Part shown: one piece after another, positions 8,773 to 20,117 of the stretch
Layout of the letters: every line of letters starts with the position of its first letter
Position numbering within the stretch: the stretch's first letter is position 1
NCBI GenBank assembly: GCA_963978545.1
Contig: OZ021730.1
Coordinates: 6,889,796-6,953,795 of the forward strand
Length of the DNA: 64,000 nucleotides
From: Linyphia triangularis
Lineage: Eukaryota; Arthropoda; Arachnida; Araneae; Linyphiidae
Reading direction: 5' to 3'
Notes under the pieces: model-generated
What the model was told of the DNA's origin: nothing
The model's database searches: none
What the model saw: only the letters and a program-made list of their open reading frames with translations
Translations under genes and position numbers: made by a program

Positions 8773-11749
8773 ACTCAAAATAATACAAATTAACTTTAAT
8801 CATTCTCTGAGGGCTCACGAGGCGGCCCTAGTGGTCGCTAGTGAACATAACATCGACTTAATTTGCGTTCAGGATCCATATTTATATAAAGATACTTTAC
8901 TTAAACTCCCCTTTGGCTTTCGCGTTTACAATTCCCTTTCCTTTAAATCAATAATTATAGTCTGCAATAGAGAAATCATTACTAATTTTAAATGTAGCAC
9001 GAACTCTTCGGTCTTTATAGAGGTCACCCATAATAACCAAAACTTTATTTTAAGCAGTATTTATTTTCCCCCTCACGACAATATTGATACCCTTTTTGAA
9101 GAATTTAAAGATATAGATTTCCATAAAAACCAACATATTTTAATGGGTGACTTCAACTCCAGATCTCGTATCTGGGGTTACAATATCGAAGACCTTAGAG
9201 GCCGAAGAGTTCTGGAATTTTTAATAGAACATAATTTTACAATCTGCAATAAACCGGAACTTGGGCACACCTTTTACTCCACTATGGGAAAAGGGTGCCC
9301 AGACTTAACTATAATTTCATCATCTCTTTTTCCATCAATATCAAGCTGGGAAATCCTGGACGTAGAGTCAAATAGCGATCACAGGTACGTCTGTGTGACC
9401 TTGGAGAATGACCTTAATAATAATACAGACTTTTATTTTAAAACCAATTACGGAATGGGCAGATTTGGGCGGTTCTTTCGTAAAGAAATACCAAAATTAC
9501 AAAACCTAATAAAACAAATAAAAGATACTGAAACACTCGATAATTACTTTACAGAACTTGTCAATATAACTAAAACCTGCGCATTTAAATATATCCGTAA
9601 AAAGAAAAAATCTAATAAAATAAAATTTAACTGGTGGACCCCCCAACTAAAAACAAAAAGAAATCACGTTACAGCTTTATATAAGAGACTAAAAAACCTC
9701 ATTAAGAGGGATTCCCCTGCCCAGGAGATTCGGGCCGCGGTCCTTGCCTATAAAAAAGCCAGAGGTGAATTTAAACTATCAATAAGTAAAGAAAAAACTA
9801 ACTCATGGAGGAGATTTTGTAATATATATACAGAAAAATTTGGAATAACTTTTAAACTAGCCCTCAATAAAACCAATTTACACCAAGGTATTCAAATCCA
9901 ATCAAACAATATAAATGATTCCTACCTAGATAAAATTAACTCACTCATTGACAAAACCTTTGGCGCGCCACCTTACCCAAACTGTATTTTTCCACAACAT
10001 AATAATATTATTACCGAAGATATAAAAGAAATTGAAATTGTTAATGTTTTTAAAAAATTGAAAAAAGGCAAGGCCCCTGGTCTGGATCTCCTGGATTACA
10101 ATATTTGGGAGAAAATATTTAAAATTAATCCGAAACTTTTAACTTCCCCCATTAATTACTGCAATAAATTTGCTTATTTCCCACAACCACTCCGTAATGC
10201 AAGGGTCTTTTTCCTGCTAAAACCAGGAAAAGACCCTGCATCTGATGAATCATACCGCCCTATCTGCCTTCTTCCAACACTGGGTAAATTAATAGAAAGA
10301 ATCTTCGTAAATAGACTAAATTACCACATCCATAAAAACCAGCTCCTACACCATAGGCAATATGGTTTCCAAGAATTAAAGAGTTGCGAAGGAGCAGTAT
10401 CCGATTTAGTTCAATACATCAAATCCTTTAAAAAGAAACAACACGTCTCACTAACAACCATCGATATAAAATCCGCTTTTGACAACCTAAATTGGCAAAT
10501 CTTGGTTCAAATTTTAGAAAACTTAAATATTCCTATCTATCTAAAACAATTTATTTATACTTATCTACAAAACCGAACCATTTCATTTGTCGAGAATAAT
10601 ACCAATATAACTAGAATAATTTATAAAGGAGCACCACAGGGATCGGTGATCGCACCGATCCTGTGGCTGCTCTACTTCAATAAAACACTCTGTCTGTGCA
10701 GCGATTTATTTTACATCCAAGCCTTTGCCGACGACCTTGCGGTGGTGACCACTGGTACCACCCGCGCTAACCTTGAAACCAATACCAATCAAATCCTCGA
10801 GGAGCTCGGCGGGGTCCTCGACTCTCTATCTCTGGAAATTTCAACCTCAAAAAGCAAATCCATAGTGTTCGGGAAGGATCACCCACTTGATAGAAGAAAC
10901 CCTATGTTTAAAATTAAAAATAACCCTATTAAAATTGTAAAAGAATTAAATTACCTGGGGATCCTTCTCGACAATCGCCTAACTTTTAGCCCCCATATAT
11001 TAAAAATATACGAACGCTGTTATAATTTATCTAATTGTTTTGGTAGAGTTGCGGGGAATTCCTGGGGCGCCAGTCGAAACCTCCTTAAAATCTGGTATCT
11101 CACAGTAATTGAAAAAATCGCCTCCTATGGAGCAGGGGTCTGGGCGGGTTCTTTAACCTCTGCCCAGATTTCCCGTTTAACATCGCTCCAGAGGCCATTT
11201 CTGTTGAGAATCGCTGGCGCCTACAGGACGTCCCCCAACGATTCACTTAATGTAATCCTTGGTATTTTACCTCTTCATATTTATTGCAACTCTCTATTTA
11301 TTAAATTTAATATTTGGAATAGGAGGGTGGATCCCCTTGGTGATACATCCTCCTTTCCAGCCCCAGAGATGTTTGAGGAGAGGAGCCCGCTGGCCTCCTC
11401 CCACCCCAACTATTGGACCACACCCATAAAAAATAGATTTCTCCCTGTCACCCTATGGGATGTGTATACCGATGGCTCCAAGATTGGTGGCAATGTAGGT
11501 TTCTCGGTGTGCGCATTCCATAGTGGTGTCTTAAAACAAACTTTTACATATAAGATGAACGATGATAATACAGTATTTCAAGCAGAACTATCAGCAATTA
11601 TGACCGCAGTTGAATGGGCAAAAAATGAGAACATTGGTAATGGATCAGGGGTCTCCCAGCGCACCCTACAATTTTTTGATATTTTTGAATTTTTAATAAT
11701 AGAATGTAAACTAAATAACAAACCAAATAATTTGACCTTACTTTTGTAA
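8762..11749 (+). pseudogene. Element A ORF2: endonuclease, reverse transcriptase, truncated RNase H
   Basis: ATG 8762 lies within the last bases of ORF1 (+1 frame). The APE-like endonuclease covers about residues 1-225, with GDFNSRS (D130, N132) and SDH (205-207). The reverse transcriptase follows, with KKGKAPGLD, YRPICLLPTLGKLIERI and the catalytic FADD (D657, D658). RNase H starts with YTDGSK (D904) and FQAELSAI (E942), but the frame then runs into inverted 3' UTR-like sequence at about 11636. The last 38 or so codons are not RNase H, and the third catalytic Asp is missing; compare D, where TDSQSSIESL follows. EN and RT domains look intact. Confidence 0.85.
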
Positions 11750-12370
11750 CAATATCTATCTTTTTCGTAAAACACATTGCCCATTGTGCGATTATCTGAT
11801 TTATGTTTGGTCTACTTTACACCTTTTGACGCACATTGGGCCGCGAACTAAAAATTTGTATCTTTATTGTTTTAGAAATTTCTTATTAAATTCTAAATCA
11901 TTTTTTGATTTTCCTCTGCCCATAGTGCAACTTTCCACATTTCTGCAGAATTTTCCAATATATTTAACTTACGACCCTTTGTACAGTGGAAAAAATTTGG
12001 TTTACTTTGAAATAACTGCGGATTGCACAATGGGCTAGTTTTGAAATGCTTAATTTATATTTGACCCTTTGTGCTCTAGAAAATTTTTATGCTACTACCG
12101 TTTTAATAATATATTTAATTTTTGCCCTTTGTGCGTTGGATATGGTTTGTTTTACTTTGGAATCTTTGCAGATTACACAATGGGCTAGTTTTGATCTTTC
12201 ATTTGGCCCATTGTGCATAAAAATTTTAATCGGCCTTTGTTCTTAATTAAATACTTTGTTTACTTTGTTATTACTTAAATAATTTAGTGTTATTTTCACT
12301 TGTATTTTTATAAGATTATATAGTATTTTTATGAATTGCACAGTGGGCTAATCTTTAACTGAACCATTTA
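11636..12370 (-). repeat. Inverted 3' UTR-like segment that truncates A's RNase H
   Basis: The + strand reads ggatcaggggtctcccagcg at 11643, the reverse complement of the phrase at 14, 301 and 5008. Downstream phrases such as cccattgtgc and accaaac, read in reverse, also match the U0 and X units. The segment thus lies opposite to the element around it. Small AT-rich ORFs here (11784-12246) are not called. Right boundary is approximate. Confidence 0.6.
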
Positions 12371-12892
12371 AAAATTATATACTATTGTTTGATATTATGA
12401 ATTATTAATTCTAAGTGTATCTACAGTATTTATTATTATACTTTTATATTATTATCTTTTTAGTATAGTGATTATATAACCGTATTAATGCCTTACCTTT
12501 TTAAATGGATTGCTGGGAGACTACCTGATTTTTAACAATTATCAATTTTTGTCAATTCTTGTTGATTTTATTGATTTTTTAGAAATTTTTTACCAACTAC
12601 CAAACGATTAACTTAGGAATTTTCTTTAACTGAACCATTTAAAAATTATATACTTTTGTTTGATATTATGAATTGTTAATTCTGAATGTATCTATAGTAT
12701 TTATTATTACACTTACATATTATTATCTTTTTAGTATAGTGATTATATAACCGTATTAATGCCTTGCCATTTTTTAAATGGATTGCTGAGAGATTACCTG
12801 ATTTTTACCAATTTTTGTCAATTCTTATTGATTTTATTGATTTTTAGAAATTATTTACTGACCATAAAACGATTAACTTGAGAATTTTCTGA
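12353..12892 (+). repeat. 271-bp tandem duplication in A's 3' UTR
   Basis: Copies start at ctttaactgaaccatttaaa 12353 and 12624. Both run through gtatagtgattatataaccg and caaacgattaactt or its variant. They differ at a modest number of sites and by short indels, so the duplication is not very recent. No coding function. Confidence 0.9.
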
Positions 12893-13137
12893 TTCATGTT
12901 TAAAGTTTTAACTTTTGTATATTGTCCTTGTTGTTTTCCTTTTGTGTTTTTGTGTTCTTTTTGTTGTTGTTAAAGAAAGAAGAGTTGCCAACCCTATGTA
13001 ATTTTATCCTTTTGTGTACTTTTTATCCACCACCTGTTATTTTATAAGATTTTCATAATGACTGTCTACCATTATTTTAATATACAATTTTTATTTTAAT
13101 ATATATACACCCCTTGTAAAACTTCCTAAGTATTTTT
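12893..13137 (+). other. A's distal 3' UTR, no gene seen
   Basis: AT-rich non-coding sequence. It includes aaagaaagaagagttgccaa (12972), a version of the motif found about 150 bases before every GC-rich terminus (compare 1170, 5781, 18836, 19345). Confidence 0.6.
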
Positions 13138-13265
13138 AATAAATCTGATCCGGCAGTGCCGGGGCGCCCGGGGGGCTTCCTCTCGTGCTGGTGGTGTCAC
13201 TTTTTACCCGACCGGAGAAACAAATGCTCTAAGCCCTTCTGGGCGAGTTCTCCGGTCTGGGCAGT
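13138..13265 (+). other. Structured 3' terminus 3 of the array family
   Basis: AATAAA at 13138-13143, then a perfect small palindrome ccggcagtgccgg (13151-13163). The outer stem accggagaa pairs with ttctccggt, and the inner gccc/gggc closes a TTCT loop. The stem differs from termini 1 and 2 on both strands, which preserves pairing. Confidence 0.78.
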
Positions 13266-13281
13266 CCAATTACTATTTTGC
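13266..13281 (+). repeat. Array junction 16-mer, copy 3
   Basis: ccaattactattttgc between the end of element A and the ggttggcaacatc start of element B. It is identical to copies 1, 2 and 4. Confidence 0.8.
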
Positions 13282-13748
13282 GGTTGGCAACATCAACTCG
13301 CGAATGTAAGGTTGTGTTTTTCTCGAGCTCCCGTTTTTGATAAATTTTTTTTGAATTTTCACAGAATTAACTCACCAAAGTTCTTTTGAAATATTATAAT
13401 AGTGTTCCTAAGTATTTTAAACGTCTTTTGGAGCTTTTTGGCCTATTTTTGACTTTAATAAGTGCAAAAACACCGTCTGACAGCTTTGTTTACATTCTGC
13501 GTGAACTATTCTTCATCTATTCAAGCTCTACGAGACCTCCCATGATCGGGAAGTGCCTGGAGGGCCTCCGGGAACTGCTCCGGTGACTTTGTCTGAAGTT
13601 TGTTATTCTTTTTATGCTTTTTTGAATGTTTTAAGACTGTTTTTGACCTTGGCCGCCATTGCTGGCCACCTCTGGGAGGCGTTCCCATTTGATTGAATTG
13701 CTGCAAAGGAAGACCGACCCGTTGACGGCCATTATTGACCACCATCCT
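13282..13748 (+). promoter_or_regulatory. 5' UTR of element B, first part
   Basis: Non-coding leader homologous to A's leader, including the phrase pair gccgccatt...ccac and ccatta(t/c)tgaccac. It continues after the LINE insertion to the ATG at 14765. Confidence 0.6.
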
Positions 13749-13762
13749 TTCGTATCGTAGGA

Positions 13763-14718
13763 TTGGTTGGTTGGTTTTTTTTCTGGCGCAAGAGCAACAT
13801 ATAGGCTATATTGCGCCGAAACCATGCGAGTGCTTAAAAAATGTTAAAATGTATAAAAATAAAGTAGGTCAATAAATTTGGTCCCAAATTCTTTTTTTTT
13901 TTTTTAAAGTAGTTAATTATATGAGATGATAAAAACCTATTTCCAGTAAAAACTTAAATAAATTGGGATGGGGCGGTGAATCTAAAAGCATGGACAATGA
14001 CGGATGACAAGTATTAAAAAGGCGTTGCCTAATTGGATTAAAAGAAGGACATTCTGATAAAATATGACAAACTGAAAAATTAACGTGACATAGGGAACAT
14101 GTTGGTGCACCTTCTGCCAGCAGAAGGTGAGCATGGGTAAAGCGTGTGTGACCGATCCGTAGTCTTGACAAGAGCACTTCTCTCTTCCTATTTGGTTGGG
14201 AGAAGGCGAATTTGGGAGGTGAAATTATTGGCTGCAAGGTATATAGTTTGTTCGTGGGCTCTGAGTCCCACATGGCCTGCCATGTGTCAGATAAAGCCTT
14301 TGCACAAAATTTTAAGGCATCGTCAAGACAGAGCGAATCGTTCACAATCCCGGTTGCAGTTCGAGCAGTAACATCGGCACACTCATTACCCATGATACCA
14401 ACGTGCCCCGGAATCCAACAAAAGAAAACATGAAAACCATTTTTTAAAAGCCTTGAGTGACATGTTAAAATTTCAATAATAAAAGGGTGAGTTTGTGAAA
14501 GCGGATTGTTAAGAGCGTCAAGACAACTCTTGGAATCAGTATAGACAATCCATAATTTATAGGGGTTTTTCGAAATGAAATCCAAAGCCAGCAGAATGGC
14601 CTGGGATTCAGCCGTGAAAACTGAGCAGCTAGGATGCAGCTCAACCGATAAGGTGACATTTTCGGTAACAGCAGCTGAACCCACATGGCCCTCGCTTTTA
14701 GACCCGTCAGTAAAAACA
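13763..14718 (-). mobile_element. 5'-truncated I-like LINE inserted in B's leader
   Basis: 956 bp. It has a (TTGG)n tail on the + strand (sense CCAA), the ggcgca...tgcgcc 3' hairpin (13783-13822) and the end of ORF2. It is flanked by ttcgtatcgtagga (13749-13762) and ttcgtatagtagga (14719-14732), a 14-bp target duplication with one mismatch. The 5' truncation inside RNase H is typical of incomplete reverse transcription. Confidence 0.85.
13917..14718 (-). pseudogene. ORF2 C-terminus (RNase H and zinc motif) of the truncated LINE
   Basis: The open frame begins at the truncation point inside the first RNase H motif (TDGSK) and runs uninterrupted to the stop. It holds FTAESQAI, VYTDSKSCLDAL and CWIPGHVGIMGNECAD, then the C-terminal RLRIGHTRFTHAHLL with CX2CX7HX4C. 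It closely resembles the ends of E1, E3 and E4 ORF2. Lacking EN and RT, it is a dead remnant. Confidence 0.85.
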
Positions 14719-14764
14719 TTCGTATAGTAGGAATTGCAGATATTTTTCTGATACTAAGTTTACG

Positions 14765-16690
14765 ATGGCGGATCACAATAATCTTGAAGTGAGAGTGGGG
14801 GGTGGCCCTGGCGAACCACCCATTGTTCCGTTGGGGGATGTTTACAACTGGACCGAGTACCCCACCGACCACCTTAAGGAGACTTGCATTAAACTGTTTA
14901 ATGTGATGAAAAATAGGAAATACAGCAAGAAAGAGGTAAAATCCCCTCTATGGGAAGAAAGAGAGAAGTGGGCTGTTGAGTTGGTGAAGAAGGAGAGTCA
15001 GTTTTACTGTAGCGCCCGTATAACATATAATACCCGAACAGGTTTTCTGACTGAAGATGGACTGCGATTTGTTTATGAAATCAGAAGACTAGAATACCTC
15101 CGCCAACAGGGACTTCTGAATCTTGAGGGACATGAAGTTAAGTTGTTGAAGTCACCCACTGAAACTGCCCTCTCCTACATCCTGGGTGAACCGGATAGTC
15201 AGTTCCTGAGCAACTCCATCCTCTCTGCCAGACGCAACATTATGCGACTAATCACCAACATCAGGGCAAGACAACTTTTCCCCACAACCCCCCATGAGAC
15301 GGTCGAGACTCAGTCCTCTGAGGATGAGAATGAAGATATTGAAAAATTGGAAAAACTGGAAGAGACTTTCCGAGATCCCCACTCCTACTCCTACAAACCA
15401 TAATAGAGAAAACAACCATTCAAGCGATCCTACAAACCTGACCCCCTTACCACATCGTCTGACTGTTGATAAATTCTGCGTTCCAGATCACGAACTAAAG
15501 AACTTAAACTTTGAAGACCTTTTTGAAAAAGGATACATTACCATCATCGTAGTTATTAAAAAACTGGTGGAAAGAAGCAAATCATCTGTTGTCCAAAAGG
15601 ACAGCATCCAAAAGGGTCTGGACGAGTTGAGTAGGATTATTATCACCCAACAACACCAACTTTGCGTGGCAAATAGGCAAATATATGAGTCAACAGCAGA
15701 GTGCGATTTCCACAGAGAAAGTGAAATTTAGAGAAAATACCATCGAGGAATATAAAGCTAAATATTTCCAATTAGCCCAGGAAACCACTGAATACAACAA
15801 AAATTTCAACAAGGAAAACTTCAGGATCTTGAATGGAATCACGAGCGATTTAGTTGATATAAAACTACAACAGCTGGCCTTGATGTCTGCTAAACCTCAG
15901 ACCAATGCGAACTCCGATGGCCCTCCTCTAACCGATCCAAATAAAACTAAGATTATGGAATTCGACCGGTGGTCCTTACCTACAAAGATCAACAGAAGCA
16001 GGATCACAATTATCCGGATCTCCTCGACACCATATATAAGAATGCCCAGACTAATAACTTAAATCCACCTGAAGACATTACAATTAACAAAAAACTAAAA
16101 AGATTGTAATCAAATTCAAGACCAAGGAAGACTCAACAAAACTAATTAAATCTCTGACTGATTGTCAAACAGTTAACGACCTCACAGAGGTAAGACTTGC
16201 TAAAACTAGAACTTTCAGACTAATGGTAACTGGCATTCCAGTGAACATTGACAGCAATCACATTATTAATAATATTGAGTTAAACTTTAGAAGTGTGACT
16301 AGCGGGGATGACTTTCGCTGTGAGGCCTCACGGAGATTCATCGGTAGGAACAAATTGGATAATCTGATCATCACTGTTGACAATCTCACCAGATCTGCTA
16401 TCCTGGAGAAAGGGTCAATCCTGATCGACTATCATAAATTAAGAGCCTTTGACTATATCAGAGTCCTCCGTTGCTATAGATGCCAGAAATATGGCCATCT
16501 ATCGTCCAACTGCAACTACGACCAAAATTGTGCAATCTGTGCTGATGGCCACGACACTAGGGAGTGCAAAAACAGGGACAAACCTCATTGCAGCAATTGC
16601 GATAAACGGGGCCATGGGGCCAACTCCGGGAACTGTGAAATCTTTAAGAAACTTTTAGAGAATGCTAAAGAGAAGCTGAGGACCTTCTGA
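14765..16690 (+). pseudogene. Element B Gag, broken by frameshifts
   Basis: ATG 14765 opens 212 codons, after which coding potential moves to a second frame (about 15380-15731), a third (15685-16062) and another (about 16100-16690), so at least three frameshifts are present. The last part carries three zinc knuckles: CYRCQKYGHLSSNC, a CX2CX3HX4C-like one, and CX2CX4HX6C. The N-terminal part (WTEYPTDHLKET, then a tyrosine- and arginine-rich region) has no counterpart in A or D ORF1. The knuckles identify it as an RNA-binding Gag; the rest is unrecognised. Confidence 0.75.
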
Positions 16691-17039
16691 AATTTATATA
16701 GTGTGATATTGTTATTAATTTAATATTAATGTTATGCTGTATAATATTTTTTATATAACTATTTGAGTTTTAATTTAACCTATTTGGCTCGCTTTTCGAG
16801 TTAGTTCCACTTGTATTTTTTTTTTTTTTTTTTTTTTTTCTGCAGTGGTTCCGACGGACTGGGGGTTCGCTCCCATTTTCTTCTTTTTAAGAAGTGTAAC
16901 GAACCAGGGAGGTGCGGCGGTTGCGATACCGACTGATGCTTTTCTTTTTTTTTTTTTTTTTTTTTTTCGGTATGGGCCCTTTTTTAGTAAACAAATTAAT
17001 CTTAATAATTCTGCTTAAATTTGTTAGCTTAAAATTGTT
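16691..17039 (+). other. B's proximal 3' region with T tracts, no gene seen
   Basis: AT-rich sequence with long T runs at about 16818-16839 and 16945-16967. Between the runs lies a GC-richer piece (16840-16935, with tgggggttcgctcccattt) that may be a decayed small repeat with its own poly(A) in reverse. No coding region is supported. Confidence 0.5.
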
Positions 17040-17525
17040 TTTTTTTTTTTTTTTTTTTTTAATATTTTTACTTAGAACTTTAACTATAAATTTAAATTCT
17101 TCCAAAAAGGGGTTGGGTTCCGGGATTTTCACCCTTGGACCTAACCTCCCGCACATCAGTGTGCGGCAGGGTTTGCCCTGTAGCACATTATACATACAGT
17201 TCATACAACTCAATAATCACATGTTAGTATCGACACCAGTCACACTTTTTAATGGGCCCATTTTACCGCTGAAATAAACACAACATGATTAGACAATAAA
17301 TCTTAGATATTTTAACACACAACACATTTATTCTAACACACATATTCATCAGTATTAGTCCCTACCGCAATTGCCGCACCGCCTAATTTTATTTCGAATT
17401 CTAGCCCACACTAGGACAACCAATGCAAGGGCTTTGGTTTGTGGGGATCGAACCCACACCCAAGCAATTGGACTGAACCAGTTCGAATGGACCACTGCCC
17501 TGCCTACTGAGCCATCGGGGCTCGG
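17040..17525 (-). mobile_element. tRNA-derived SINE (reverse orientation)
   Basis: On the minus strand there is an A box TGGCTCAGTAGGC (from + 17502-17514) and a B box GGTTCGATCCC (from 17443-17453), about 50 bases apart as in a tRNA gene and its pol III promoter. The head starts near 17525. A body of about 400 bases follows and appears to end in a poly(A) (T run near 17038-17060). No complete tRNA cloverleaf is evident, so it is a SINE head and not a functional tRNA gene. The 3' boundary is uncertain. Confidence 0.65.
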
Positions 17526-17739
17526 TTGGTGCCGATCTTTTAATTTATTTGAAGTTATTGAAGAGATTTTTCACGATGGTTTTAACTTTTAAATTTGGAT
17601 TTTTGCACTCGTTTCTGATTGGTCCATCACTGCCCTTGTGTTTTCTCATTCGTTTTACAACCATCGTTGATTCTATTGAGAGTTTCTCTTTTTACACCCT
17701 TTCGTCTATTAGAATTTCATATTTAAAAACCAGCAGTCA

Positions 17740-18270
17740 CTGAATTTAAAAACAGCAAGTACAACCCAACATTTCGAAACCGAAACCAAACTTTTGCCCT
17801 TGAATTTATTCAATGGTTTTTTGAATTTAATTGATTTCATTGAAAAAATATTATCTTTGACCCCTTTTTCTTTTGGATTCTTACCTTTAAAAACCAACAG
17901 GCGATCTTTTAAAAAATGATTAAAACGAACCAACAAACCGAAACAAGAACTAAATCCTGCCCTTGCAATTTATACATGGTTTTTTGAGTTAAACTGATTT
18001 CATTGAAAATATCTTATCTTTGACCCCTTTTTCTTTTGGGTTTTTACCTTTAAAAACCAACATGTGCTTTTTTAAAAAATGATAAAAACGAACTAACAAA
18101 CTGAAATAAGAACTAAATCTTGCCCTTGCAATTTATACATGGTTTTTTAAGTTAAATTGATTTCACTGTAAAAATATTTTCTTTTGGGTTCTTACCTTTT
18201 AAAACCTACAGGTGTTCTTTTAAATAACGACGAAAGCGAGCCAACAAACTGAAACAGGAACTAAATCTTT
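17740..18270 (+). repeat. About 3.5 tandem copies of a ~155-bp unit in B's 3' UTR
   Basis: The unit contains tgcccttgcaatttatacatgg, ttgatttcattgaaaa, tgacccctttttctttt and acctttaaaaaccaac. Copies begin near 17756, 17906, 18066 and 18212, the last partial. They have diverged by several percent and short indels. Surrounding AT-rich sequence (17526-17740, 18270-18915) shows no gene. Confidence 0.8.
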
Positions 18271-18915
18271 GAGTAATTTAAAGTAAATTTTGATAATCTT
18301 TGATGTGTTTCTGAGTTGTGGTTCTAGTTGTTACTTGATATAAATATATAAATATAAATTTAATCTTATTTACAATATTATACAACTGATTTTCGATTCA
18401 CGTGGACGATTTTTCTTTTCTTTCTTTTTTGATAAATGGTAGGTTTTTGGTATATGCAAGTTTGATTCTATTTATAATTTATGCTTTTTTTCTTTTTTAT
18501 ATACAATTGTATGTGTATAGATGTATAAATTTTTTTATAATCAAATTTTTAATCGGTTGCTAATTTAAGTTAGATTTTATTGTTATTTCTCATCATTTAA
18601 TTAATGGGTTGCTGGACTTAGGTTAATTAAATATTAACAGGTTAATTAAATATTAACATATTATAATCAGAAATTCTACAAATAGAACAACTTCAGCAAC
18701 CCTTGGCTATATGTTTTTAATTATGTTAATTTATAAATTCTAATTACGTTATATTCCTTGTTTATTGTTCGTGTTCCTTGTTCTAGTTCCCATTGTGTGT
18801 GACTGTGCGTTCGTTTTTCCTTTGTATTTTTTGTAGTGAAAGAAGAATGTTTTCCCTGATACTATTCTATTTATTTATATACCAAAATGCCCATGTATAT
18901 TCACCCCAAATTTTA

Positions 18916-19042
18916 AATAAATCTGTTCCGGCAGTGCCGGGTTGCTCGGGGGGCCTCCTCGTGCTTGGGGTGTCACTTTCCTCCCGGCCAGGGTTTATCC
19001 AAGCTCTAAACCCTTCGGGGTGAGTTCCCTGGCCTGGGCAGT
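18916..19042 (+). other. Structured 3' terminus 4 of the array family
   Basis: AATAAA at 18916-18921, palindrome ccggcagtgccgg (18929-18941), outer stem ggccaggg with ccctggcc, and inner accc/gggt around a TTCG loop, the classic UUCG tetraloop. Both sides of the outer stem differ from the other copies, yet pairing is kept. Confidence 0.78.
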
Positions 19043-19058
19043 CCAATTACTATTTTGC
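19043..19058 (+). repeat. Array junction 16-mer, copy 4
   Basis: ccaattactattttgc between the end of B and unit C, identical to the other three. Confidence 0.8.
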
Positions 19059-19645
19059 ACTATTGTTTTGTACTACTGTTGTATTATTACCTTCCTATTT
19101 TAATATTTTAAATTCATTAATTTTTGTAAATAGTACCTTGGAAATATAGTAAATATTTTAACATTTTAATTATCATAAAAGTAAACGTAATCCACCTGTT
19201 TTGAATTAAATTGGATGATTCTAGATATTTTACTCTTGTCCTGCGTTGACCTCTTATATTTTTATGGTTCTGGGTTGAACTTGTGTGATGTCCCTTTTAG
19301 TGTTTTAACCTTGTATATTGTTTTTATGTAATGTTCGTCTAAGATAGAAGCCGCTGCCAACCCTGTCAACTTTTAATATACTCATACTTTTATACATATT
19401 TATTTAATTATTTTTATACCACCTTTTTTAGAACTTTTATATTAATAACTATATACATTTTAAGAAAGAAATTCATATGTTTATGTTTTATCCTCCCTTG
19501 TAAATTAAACCTAAAGTTCAATAAATCTGATCCGGCAGGGCCGGAACGCTCGGGGGACTTCCTCGTGCTGGTGGTGTCACTTTCTTCCCGACCGGAGACA
19601 TAAAAGCTCTAAGCCCTACTGGGCGAGTTCTCCGGTCTGGGCACT
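19059..19645 (+). mobile_element. Unit C: 5'-truncated array element, 3' UTR only
   Basis: 587 bp of AT-rich 3' UTR. It includes gaagccgctgccaaccctgt (19349), the pre-terminal motif also seen in A, and the GC-rich terminus. No gene. The left flank is the 16-mer; the right flank is the variant junction at 19646. Confidence 0.7.
19520..19645 (+). other. Structured 3' terminus 5 of the array family
   Basis: AATAAA at 19520-19525, ccggcagggccgg, outer stem accggaga with tctccggt, and inner gccc/gggc around a TACT loop. It is closest to terminus 3. Confidence 0.77.
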
Positions 19646-19660
19646 ACAATTTGCTATCCG
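19646..19660 (+). repeat. Array junction sequence, variant 2
   Basis: acaatttgctatccg precedes the acgttggcaacatc start of element D. It nearly matches 1453-1467 and differs from the 16-mer at the other junctions. Confidence 0.5.
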
Positions 19661-20117
19661 ACGTTGGCAACATCCTATCCAAGATGGACGTTGGTGTGTT
19701 TTCGTGCTTATGCTGCTTTATGTGAATTTTTCAATATAATCTATATTTAAAGAAGATAAAATACGTATATATTGTTCTAGTATATAAGAGCTTTTTCTGT
19801 GTGAAATTTTTTTTTAATATTACCAATTTACGAACTTTTTGTGAGTATCTGAACTTTTGTCTATTGTTTACGTTTTGCGGAAGACAAAGTTCTGCTGGAA
19901 CATCGCTCATTACACTCTGGAGTTCGCTCCAGGTGTTTCAGGGCCCTCCTAGGTCTTTCTTAGGAAAAGCAGGCTTATAGTCGCTCCTTTTTGACCACTT
20001 TGAGTCATTATTATCAAGTTTTCTGTGCACGTGGACAGTCATCTTTGCCGCCATCTTTGTCCACAAAAATATCACAAAGTTCCTCCAGTATAATTTTTCT
20101 GCTACCAGAGCTTCACT

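Larger units (their letters stand above)
6082..13265 (+). mobile_element. Element A: non-LTR retrotransposon with ORF1 and ORF2
   Basis: About 7.2 kb between two identical 16-mers. Layout: 5' UTR (6082-7251), ORF1 (7252-8772), ORF2 (8762-11749), long AT-rich 3' UTR, GC-rich terminus. The overlapping ORFs, the EN start with QINxNHSxRAHxAAL, the FADD-type RT and a C-terminal RNase H resemble the R1-like side of the I group; clade assignment is by eye. RNase H is cut short near 11636 by inverted 3' UTR-like sequence, so this copy is probably not autonomous. Confidence 0.8.
13282..19042 (+). mobile_element. Element B: Gag-only member of the array
   Basis: B starts like A and D (ggttggcaacatc), shares 5' UTR phrases with A over nearly 500 bases (gtttacattctg at 13486, gccgccattgctggccac at 13650), and ends with the family's GC-rich terminus. 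Its only coding region is a broken Gag (14765-16690) unlike that of A or D. No endonuclease, RT or RNase H is visible in any frame between 16690 and 19042. Insertions within it are a LINE fragment (13763-14718) and a tRNA-derived SINE. It is flanked by identical 16-mers. Confidence 0.7.

Noticed and set aside
11784..12246. Small open frames after A ORF2
   Set aside because: They lie in AT-rich inverted 3' UTR sequence with no recognisable domain.
17370..17525. tRNA gene in reverse orientation
   Set aside because: A and B boxes are present but no full cloverleaf is evident, and a long SINE body follows.
1453..19660. CRISPR-like or satellite array based on the repeated 16-mer
   Set aside because: Copies are more than 1 kb apart and sit only at element ends in a eukaryotic genome.
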